Assembly (NCBI RefSeq): GCF_030864355.1
Contig: NC_083394.1
Coordinates: forward strand, 3,224,001-3,288,000
DNA from: Cutaneotrichosporon cavernicola
Lineage: Eukaryota > Basidiomycota > Tremellomycetes > Trichosporonales > Trichosporonaceae
Direction: 5' to 3'
DNA length: 64,000 nt
Shown one piece after another: positions 46,071-55,139 of the stretch (position 1 is its first letter; the number at the start of each line of letters is the position of its first letter). Position numbers and translations under genes: made by a program. The notes under the pieces are model-generated. The model was not told the DNA's origin, searched no databases, and saw only the letters and a list, made by a program, of their open reading frames with translations.

Positions 46071-46674
46071 GCATCATCAAATGTGGCGTCGTACTCCAAA
46101 CCACTTGCAACTGCCGGCAGCCGGAATAGGGTCAAAATGAGCAGATGAACCGAAGCCTCATCGTCAGGCCACGGTTCCTCGGGAATCGGGGTCGGAACTG
46201 GTCTGTCTGGACCTTGATGCTTGTTGCTGTACGGTGGAGAAGATCTGCACACATTCCCACTGTGACGCCCACGTTGCCGCTGCCGTCATATTGGAATGCT
46301 GGATTTTCTGGAATTGGGCGTCGTACCCACATGATCGACAGCCGTAATGGGCATCACAAGTGGCGCATGCTCAAGCTTTGGAACGCGAACACAACAGTAG
46401 CGCGTGCTTACCGTCTACCGTCTAGTCGCATTCTGGCGTCTCGCGTCCTGGCTTTTGCCGTTTGGCGGCATCACCCTAATGAACCGCACGGATCGCATAC
46501 AACGTAGGATGCAGGAAATTGGGTTTGGGAGGGAAAAGGGGGGGAGCCCTAAACTTTTTCCCAATTCAAACTATCAACTTGCTCCTGGCTGTATCCGCCC
46601 GGAGAATGGCCTTATGTCCGAGCTTCAATCAATGAAGATGGGTCGCGTGCTCTACTAGCGCTCATCAAGTAAAG

Positions 46675-46730
46675 TTTCCAAGGTTCCAAGGTTCCAAGGT
46701 TCCAAGGTTCCAAGGTTCCAAGGTTGCAAG
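46675..46730. repeat. TTCCAAGG octamer tandem repeat
   Basis: About six perfect 8-base units (TTCCAAGG) and a degenerate seventh. No coding context. Confidence 0.85.
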
Positions 46731-47970
46731 CTTCAAAGCTTCCAAGACCAACATAGGCCTGGATTGAGCAAGTCGATGTGGAAAGGGGATGGGCAAGGCA
46801 AAACTTGGGTAGCTGACTGTGCGACTTTTCTCAATGATCGAGATGCATTGTGAGACCAATCTAGCCCTTAAACTAGCCAGCGGCTGAAACAGTCAATGCG
46901 ATCGCCGTTAACGCCAACGTGCAAAAAGCCATTCAGTCATATTCACCTCTCCATATCTACAGTCGACTACATTGCTTGAGAGTGGTTAGGCTATAGGCTA
47001 CCTAGACCCAGACCATGGTGCACAGGCGATTGGTTGTGTTCTGTAGACAGGATTGCATGACCTCAATATCCCACGGCTCTCAAACAGCCGCGGCCAATCC
47101 GTTTTCCCTATCATCCCCTGCATGCGTTGAGGAGCCTTGGCAGGCTGGCAGGCTACAGTATCCTGGCATGCTGCTGGGCCCAGTACTGGAGTTGAGGCGC
47201 GTGGAGGTAGCACGGACCTTCAGACGACCGACCTTGGAACCTGGGGACCTGGGACCTGGGGACCTAAGACACCATTCCACCCCCACTCTAACGTGTTCAA
47301 GGATCTCATCGTGCCCAGCCGCTCGCGTGACACCAACTGCTTGCAGTTGCGAGGTGAGCGGCCAACCGTGCGCTCGTCACTCCATCGGAACTGTGAACTG
47401 GGGCGCGCGGTGTCGGCTGACGCGTCGTTCAGCAGGGGTTTTGGCGTGGCTAGCGTGGAACTGCGGAGCTGTGCCTAAAAAGCCGGACGGTAGTGGGTTC
47501 AAGTGGCGCTTTAACAGCCGGTTTGGCGTTCGGCTGCTAGAAACTGGCCTGACTGGACGTGGTGGGGACTACAACAGTCATCCAAGGCGCCGTTCGGTGG
47601 GGCTAGTGACTGCCACAGGGAGGGGAGCGCCTCCAGAAGCAAGTTTAGACGCGTTACAACTGCTATACCATCGAAACTGTAACTGTAATCCAAATTCTGC
47701 ATGTTCTTTTTCTCGAGGGGCTTATTGTTGTTTCAACTTGATTTGTATACATTGCAGTTTTGTAGACATTAAGCTTTTTTGGTGAGTTGTTCTAATCTAA
47801 ACCTGAACCGGGCAAAAAGATTAAGAGCTTCAGACAACCCAAAGTATTCCGAACCGGACGAACCGGGATGGATGAGGTTACCTCTAGATTCAAGGGTTAT
47901 CTACCACCGATCTCTGATCTGGTTGGTTGATCTGGTTGGTCTGGTTTGCGCTGACCATATGACCATTACC

Positions 47971-47995
47971 ATGATCATGATCATGATCATGATCG
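47971..47995. repeat. ATGATC hexamer repeat
   Basis: Four tandem ATGATC units, preceded by GGTTGATCT-type repeats at about 47920-47950. Confidence 0.8.
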
Positions 47996-49038
47996 TGGAC
48001 TAGTCAAGGATCAGGCTGCAAGTAGATGTTAGTGAGATTGCGAGAGGCACGTTTGCGCCACGTTCTTGGCCGAGTGGATTAAAGTTTACCAAGGTAAACG
48101 TAGGGGCGAGTTGGGAACATGTCCGTGCTAGCCCCACTTTTGACCCAGAAGCAGGGTTTACCAGTCAGCTGTCAGCTGTCAGCCATGTCCGAATTATCAT
48201 CCAAGCCGTGTTGAGGGGTTGGTTAGTTGATGGTGGGCTTTGTAGGGAGAGTAAGACTTTGGAGAGTATGACATGTGTGGTACTGCCCACGGCTGAGACC
48301 GACCTGGATTGCAAGTCACCAACTCGTCTGGAATCAGGGACTGATCTGTACCTGCACATAAAGCGCTGAGGCGTCCTTGGGATCCAACCCTGTAAACTAT
48401 GTAAACCAAACCTGGAACGGCTTTACCTTTCTGATCCTTTGACCCTGAGAGAGTAAAGGCCGGGGAGTTTGCCAACGGCCCGAGGAATAGAAAAGACAAA
48501 AAAATCCAGATGAGGAAAACTTGTGACCGACCGGAGTTGAATTCCCTGAATCTTTTGTGCTTACCTCACCCACGCGTTTACCGGGTGGCTTGAGGTGCAA
48601 GGTTGAATCATTCCTCCCCCCCCATTCTAGCCCTGAGTCATTTTAGATCAGGTCATTCCAAGTGGCGTTTATCTTGCCAGAACAGTCCCTGATACGCCAT
48701 GACGCCAACAAGCCTTACCAGACCGGCACCACCATATGAATTGGTTACCCCACGATACAAGTCACGTTGTGGAGCGCCAGATCTGGACAGGCCCAACAGC
48801 CTCGCCTCTTGCCTTGGTGCCTTACTTTGTCTTCGTATCAGTCCTTCTCTCCGTCTCCGGTCTCCGGCCTCCGTCTTCAAGCCATTATCATCTACCGTAC
48901 ATGTATCTCTTGTTTCGGTATGCCCAACTACCTCGACAACCTCTGTCTCACGTCTCCAGATCACACGCACTAGCCCATCGAAACGGCGCATCTCAGCCTG
49001 TTATCTGAAACAGACTCCCAGCTGACTCGACTCCAAAC

Positions 49039-49185
49039 CCCAACTCGACCTGCTCGTCAGCCCAACTCGACCTGCTCGTCAACCTCCGCTCGTCTACTTA
49101 TACCCTCAAACGTCAACTCTCCAACCTCCGTCCAACTCTCAACTCTCAACTCTCAACTCCTACTCTCAACTCCTACTCTCACCTC
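49039..49185. repeat. Direct repeats in the leader of the HMG-box gene
   Basis: A 22-base unit CCAACTCGACCTGCTCGTCA is duplicated between 49039 and 49081. TCAACTC/TCAACTCC units follow between 49111 and 49185, some 200-300 bases before the HMG-box ATG. Confidence 0.7.
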
Positions 49186-49375
49186 ACTTCCGCCTTCTCT
49201 CGATAGCCACTCAAACCCCAACTGCTACAACGCAACTTGATCCACCTTCCTCCTCTTCTTCCTCCTCTCCCACCTCAGCCTCTCACCACTCTACCATCAA
49301 CCAACACCCCCCCTCCTCCTTCTTCACTCGACTCGGGCTCAAACCTGTTGTCTTCCAAACACATTGTTTGCAAGT

Positions 49376-50987
49376 ATGGACTACTATCCCCAATCGTTGG
49401 TGAAGGAGTTGGGGCCGTTGTTCACCATGTGCCCCCTGGACTTCGATTCCTCTGAACCCCCGAACCATCCTACGCCAGACCTTCTTCCTCCTTCTACTGC
49501 TTCGACACACTCCGACGTAGACTACCCTTTTGATACATCTACTGGCTCTGCCGAGTTTCAGTGCTCCAACATGTCGACTCCAACCATTCCGCATACGGAG
49601 CAGCATGGTCACCTGTCTCACCCCAAAGAGACCGAAGCCCTGGTTGACGCCAACTACCTTCCGTCGACGTCGCATTCCTTCAACTCTCCTCCAATCCATC
49701 CCCAGCAGCAACAGGAGCAGAAGCAGCACCAACTACACCAGAGGATGGAAGAGGCCGGCCACCTGGTGCACCAGCTGGTGATACCGACACCTCCCACCCC
49801 CGATATGGCCAGTGGCCTGTCGACGTCATCTGTCACCTTGGTGTCAGAGTCTACTTCGGCGCTCACTTCTCCGTCGTCGAGCGAGAGTGAAGTGTTGGAG
49901 ACCACATACCAATCCCCTCTGGTAACGAAGCCCGGACCTGGCATCTGGGTGGGGTTGAATTTGCCTGACATGGTCCTCCCCAACATGGACGACAATGGAT
50001 TCGACGACTGGGACAACCTTCCAGACTTGCTCCGCCAGGCACCCAGGCGTGACAATCAGCCTTCCCGGCCTATGAACGGTGAGTTGTTCCCCATATCCCA
50101 ACTTGAACCTCGCTGACATCCTAGCCTTCTTCGTGTACATGAGATTCCGCCGCGCGTTGTTTGCCAATGCGAACCCCACCTTTATCACCGGCGACCTTTC
50201 AAAGCTTCTTGGAGCAGAGTGGACCGCGCTGAATGCCAGTCGTAAGGCTCCCTGGCAAGCTCTCCAGCGGCGCCTTATGGCGGCGTTCAAGCGCAAGTAC
50301 CCAAACTACCAGTACGAACGTAAGAGCAGCGGCAAGAAGCAGAAGAACAAGTCCGGCGATCGCAAGGCTCGTTCCGGCAAGAAGTCCCCTGGCACGGCTC
50401 GCTATGTCGCCAAGTCTATGTCCCCTCGTAACCTGGCGTACCAGCTCCCCAATGGCAACAACCACCTTGTCGCGCCCCAAATCATCCAACCACACCAGCA
50501 CCACCAGCACCAGCTCCAGCAGCACCAGCTCCAGCAGCACCAACTCCAGCAGCAGCAGCACCAGTTTTACCAGCACCAGCAGCAGCAGCACCAGTTTCAC
50601 CAGCACCAGCAGCACCAGCAGCACCAGCAGCACCAGCAGCACCAGCAGCACCAGGAGCAGCACCAGCAGCACCAGCACCAGCATCAGCACCAGCACCAGC
50701 AGCAGCTGTACCACCATGAGCCCTTCCAGTACGGGACCTACCCAGCTGTTACCGAGGCCGCGGGTTCCCAGTCGGTCGACGCCCAGCAGGCTTCGTTCTT
50801 CTCCCCTGAGCAGCCGCTCCCCGCGCAGGCGGCGACGTGGCAGGAACTTCAGCCAACCCAGCAGCCTGTCCCCACTCAACTGCCCCAGGCCCCTCAGCAG
50901 CCTCACCCTCCTCATCACCCCATCCCCGCGCCTGCGCTGTCGTACCCCGCCATCGAAGGGCACCCGTGGGAACACATGAACAACTAG
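49376..50987 (+). CDS. HMG-box transcription factor with Gln/His tract
   Basis: Two exons, 49376-50078 and 50125-50987, encode about 521 residues. The intron (46 nt) interrupts the HMG box right after RPMN, with the alanine codon split. The HMG box spans about residues 231-302: RPMNAFFVYMRFRRALFA, then DLSKLLGAEWTAL, KAPWQALQRR and FKRKYPNYQYERK. The RPxNAF start and YPxYxY end are those of sequence-specific MATA_HMG/SOX-like fungal factors (Ste11, Mat2, Prf1 types), which control mating and pheromone genes in basidiomycetes. A Lys/Arg stretch just after the box is a probable nuclear signal. Residues about 356-432 are almost pure Gln/His encoded by CAG/CAC repeats. The N-terminus is Ser/Thr/Pro-rich and acidic, as in activation domains. 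Which HMG factor it is cannot be decided here. Confidence 0.88.
50491..50707. repeat. CAG/CAC coding repeat (Gln/His tract)
   Basis: Tandem CAGCAC and CAGCACCAG units encode Gln-Gln-His and Gln-His strings in the HMG-box protein. The regular codon pattern suggests growth by replication slippage and likely length variation between strains. Confidence 0.9.
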
Positions 50988-52275
50988 TAACCCATTCTAG
51001 AGTGTCACCTCGCCATTTCCCTCGGGTTGGAAACTCCTTGACCCATTAATGAACCGAACGCCAAACAAATTCCCGCCTCTGTCGGCAACTATGCCGACAA
51101 GGGACCCGAGCCACCACGGTCTACATGCCCAGTCACTCAGACACGACCATCCACCCGCACGTATCCCTGTGTGGTAAGAAATACGCGACCTGCATCGCCA
51201 TTACCATGATGTCTTGTCCTGGGCCCGAACCTACTCTAACCTAGATCCATTCCCAAGCTACGTCTCCAGTCCCTCCTTTGTCTTCCATATTTACAAGTAC
51301 ATGTATCTCCCTGTGGTGTCTGTACCGTAATCATCCTCAAGAATGATTGTCTTCAGTTGTTGCTCGAATCGCAAATACAGTTTGAATCCAGTGCCTGGGC
51401 GGCCGCAGATGAATTTAAGATGCCGGCATAGGCACGGTACCAAGGTTTGCCGTTGCCTGAAGTATATTTGTAGACTGGAGCCAGTAAAAGAACAGATTGA
51501 GCGAGAGTGTAAACTCTCCACTAAGGGAGTCACCTCTCCAAAGACCCCCAACCTTGTCAACGTGTATAGACAGTAAGCGCGGTATGTGCAGTGGGCGACG
51601 ACTTGGACGCGTTGGCTCTCATCCGAAGCCACGACCAAAGCGCGTCTACCAACTGTCCAAGATAGCGGGTGGCGCACTTCCACACCCTATTCCCATGACC
51701 ATCGCACATGGCCGGTAATTTTACTTTGGGTCCCTGGGTACTTGGGTGCCTCGGTGCCATGCCCTTGGCGTGTTGGGATTCTGGGTTCACTATGTGCCGC
51801 GGCGTAAACAGGGTAAACCTTTGGAACCAGAGCCCATAAAGCCCACAAAGTAGGATCAGCAATCCCCGCTTCAACTGCCAAACGGGACGCGTATGCTCAC
51901 CAAACCAACCGGAGACAGCCCTCCTCTCGCCGTCCCCCCCCCCGCCCACCTCCGCCCACCTCTTGCTTGTCCGCATCAACGGCTCTCCCCACTCGCCCGA
52001 AGTCATAGTCCGATACGCAGGATCAATTGCTACAACCCTGCTCTACCGTTCTTCCGGGCAACTCGTTGCATCAACTATCGATACCCTGCCTCCGACGGCC
52101 GATGGCCGTCGGCCGACAGCGCTGGAATTGTAATTCACCAGTAATTTGATCAACATGCCTCAAAAGTCTGCTGCTGAAATTTATCGACCCCGCAACTCCC
52201 GTTTCCGGCAGTCGATCTCCCGCCCTTCTGCCACTTGTTCTGTGGCAAAACTTAAAGCATCCTAGAGCTTGCGGC
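50988..52275. other. 1.3-kb convergent intergenic region
   Basis: Between the HMG-box gene (plus) and the LTA4H-type gene (minus). No gene is supportable. A C-run with CCGCCCACC repeats lies near 51938-51962, and a GC-rich hairpin (CCGACGGCC-GAT-GGCCGTCGG) near 52094-52114. Confidence 0.5.
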
Positions 52276-54897
52276 TCACAGCTCAACCCCCAGGTCCTTT
52301 GCAATCATCTTGCGCGCAATGGGGTGCTGGAATCAGATCGGATCTTGTAGCTCCTGCCCAGCCACGGCACAGATAAAGTTTAAGGCACTCGTCGCTCGCC
52401 CCTCCCACTCACGTAGAAGTTTGCGTGTGCCTTGAACGTCTTGATTGCGAGGTCGTGGTCCTGCACGTTGAGGAGACGGAAGATCGGCTAATGTCAGCAG
52501 TGTTCATGACTTGGCGTACCCGGCAGAATTTCATGCGACCCTTGGTCTCAACCCACTCTGTGGCGTTAGCAAGAATAAGCTCTGGAGCATAATGTAGTTC
52601 CACATGCGCCCCGAGATCCCCGGATCCCAGAAGCTACCAGCCTTACTTACTCGCAGCACTGTCACAGTACTCTGGGCCAGAAATAAGCGCAACCTTGTAG
52701 AAGCGCAGCTTGATCTCCGCGTTGTGGCTCTTGTTCAGGTCGTACAGTTCGTCGAGAGCGCGCACCGTCGCTGGCCGGAACGGTTCGTACTCGCCCAGCT
52801 TGTCGAGGAAGACGCACACCTGCTCGGATGAAAATTCCGCCATGTCCTTCTTCGAGAACTGAGTCAAGTCGTTGTCTGTCCTTGCCTTGTCCCAACGCGC
52901 AGCAAGCTCGAGGCAAAGCTTCGAAAGCGAGTCGTCGTACTCCAGCTCCACCGGGAGCTTGACCCCTGTTCCGTGCAGCCACGCGTCCCAGTCAACCTTA
53001 TCGAGCTGCTTGAGGTACGTCTCCGAGTCCTTCTGCTTGCCAAAGTAGTCGAAGAGGTGCTCGCGCCACTGTTCGGTCGTGATCGATGTGTTCGTGAACG
53101 TCTTGACGTAGTCCTTCATGTACGGCAGGAAGTGCTCGAGTCCACCGACCGTGCGCTCAAGGTAGAGCAAGAAGTTGGAGCCCTGCCGTGAGCTGCTGTC
53201 CAAGTGCTCAACTCACCTTCTCATACGGAACCTGGCTGTACCCCTCGTCGGCTGTGGTCAGCGGCATCAGGCGCACACTCACGGTCCTCGTGCTCCTTGT
53301 ATCCTGCGATCAGGCTCTGGAAGCGCGGCGTCTTCTCGTAGCTCTTCAGCGACTCGATTAGCCCGACCTTGCCGATGATGTACGAGCTCGCGTCAGCTCA
53401 TCGAGTGGGGCTAGCTCACAGGTTACGCGCGGGTTCACCATGTAGCTTGCCGATGATCAGGCGCTCGAGGTACGTCGTCCAGCCTTCGTTGAGCCAGAAG
53501 TGCGACCATGACGCGCAACCAATGCTGTTGCCGAACCACGACTAACTGTAAGCTGGGTAACAGACATTTGGCAGCTTACGTGGCTAATCTCGTGAGCAAT
53601 GACATCGACGAGCGAGCGGTCGTGTGCAAGGAGAGTAGGTGTGGCGAACGTGAGGCAGCAGTTCTCCATGCCTGATGTCAGCTGTGATCACCAGCATCAA
53701 CTGACCTCCATAAGGGAACGAGTCGGGAAGCTGCGCGAGTTAGCATCACATGCACCGGGACTCACGATCAGGAAGTCGTACACGCCAAAACGGTACGCCG
53801 ACGTCAGGTCCTCGGCGCACGCGACCTGCCTCCTTGTCAGCTAGCCCCGGATACAGCTCACTTGGCAGTGTCCTCCTCGAACTCCCAGTACGCCTCCTTC
53901 ATAGTAAGCGGCTCGGTCCACACGCCCGTGCGCCAGTTGCGCCCCTCCATGTCTGGGAACGCCTTGTAGATGACTTCGCCGGACGCAATGGCAATGAGGT
54001 AGCTCGGGATCGCGACCGGCTGGTCGTAGACGTACTCGATGCTCTTGCCGAGCTCGAGCTCCTGGTCGGGGGCCGGCGACTTGCGGAGGGCAGACATGAG
54101 CACGGGGAGCGTAGAAGTCACGCGCGAGCTGTAAGTCGCCTTCATAGCTGGCGTGTCCTGACACGGCAGCATGGAACGGCCGTGGATCGCCTGGGCCTGT
54201 GAGTAGAGGTACGGGTACTTGCCGCTCTTGGTCTGGACTGGGTTGAGCCATCCAACCGCCGTGCAGTCCTTGGTCGTGGAGTACGTGACCTTGATCTGCG
54301 TGGTCTGCCGTTAGCTGAGAATATCTGTGGAATCATCGAGCAGAACTCCATGGCGACTACACAAGAGTCTGCGCTCCTGGCTGTCGAAGCTGAACGCGTT
54401 TTGTCACCGGCTCCTCAAGGCGGACAACGTATTCGAAAAGAGAGCCACTCCTCTCGGGTTCAGACAGCAGTGCCCTTGTCTTGGCCGCGATGGGCCAAGG
54501 TATGGTGAGGCTTCAAGTCCCTCATGACTCCGAAAGAGAACACCCCAGTGTCGTCGACATGCCACATCGAACTGACCTCGCCCTTCTTGAGAGTCTTGGG
54601 CAGCTTGACACGTAGCGCCTGGCCCATGACGTCGATCCGCTCATCAAGATTCCAGTCGCCCTTAGCTCCATCGATATCTACTGCCTCGACGGAGAGGTAC
54701 GATGTGTCGAGCACGACCTCGTCGACGTCCGTGACCGCCTCGAAGGCAAGCGCTGCGCTGCCGCCAAACGTCTTGGCCGTCCAGTCGATCGCCCACACCA
54801 AATCAATATGGGTGGTGCGGATCTCCAAGTAGTTGGACAGTGTGGAGAGGTCACGGTCCGCACCGGTCGGCGGAGTGTACAGCGGGGAGAAGGACAT
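52276..54897 (-). CDS. LTA4H: Leukotriene-A4 hydrolase-type aminopeptidase/epoxide hydrolase
   Basis: Twelve minus-strand exons assemble in phase: 54897-54577, 54304-53862, 53829-53766, 53730-53706, 53671-53580, 53541-53420, 53386-53283, 53251-53217, 53182-52651, 52557-52520, 52487-52413 and 52326-52276, giving about 633 residues. It is an M1-family zinc aminopeptidase (yeast Lap2 is the homologue), cytosolic/nuclear. The exopeptidase motif PYGGMEN falls at 283-288, and the zinc site HEISH (311-315) with the third ligand Glu334 in LNEGW has the expected 18-residue spacing. Other landmarks are [49 protein letters not shown] and the C-terminal GRMKFCRPIFRLL. A 25-base exon encodes LPDSFPYG. Intron 1 (272 nt) is much longer than the others. 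The epoxide-hydrolase activity of animal LTA4H is not safely transferable. Confidence 0.94.
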
Positions 54898-55000
54898 GGT
54901 GAGCTGAACTGAAGAGGGTGATGTGGAGTTGGAAACGGGTAAGTTTGTCCCATGTGATACCTTTGTGGTGAGCCTCCACCAGTGACAGTTGTGGTGACGA

Positions 55001-55008
55001 TGACGTCG
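55001..55008. promoter_or_regulatory. TGACGTCG site in a divergent promoter
   Basis: A CRE-like TGACGTCG sits in the 242-base region between the LTA4H-type gene (minus) and the fusion gene (plus), about 104 bases from the former's ATG. Binding is inferred. Confidence 0.3.
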
Positions 55009-55139
55009 GTCAAGTCCGACATTTGCTCCGTGCAGGATTCGAACCGAGTCTATGGGGCAGATCCACGTGGCGTGCCTTAGATCGTCATCTTTGCACGGGG
55101 GTCAACTTGTCTCGCACTTTGTCATCTCTCACTCTCTCC

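Larger units (their letters stand above)
44263..49375. other. 5.1-kb gene-poor, repeat-rich stretch
   Basis: No open frame here has the codon bias, splice sites or motifs of the surrounding genes. The stretch carries most of the tandem repeats of the window: GGTCTT units (44991-45045), a roughly 190-bp tandem array (45440-46070), TTCCAAGG units (46675-46730), ATGATC units (47971-47995) and TCAACTC units (49111-49185). The last 400 bases are the pyrimidine-rich leader of the HMG-box gene. Confidence 0.6.

Noticed and set aside
54460..54576. Continuation of LTA4H exon 1 to the stop at 54460
   Set aside because: The 38 codons after GTCAGT have no similarity to the family, while the splice to 54304 restores the conserved N-terminal domain in phase.
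55028..55098. tRNA-like fragment on the minus strand: perfect B-box GGTTCGAATCC and a 7-bp terminal pairing CCGTGCA/TGCACGG
   Set aside because: The terminal pairing is incompatible with tRNA geometry (only two bases between T-loop and the 3' arm). If CCTGC is taken as the T-stem, the 5' half does not pair, and there is no D-loop GG. At most a degenerate tRNA 3' end.
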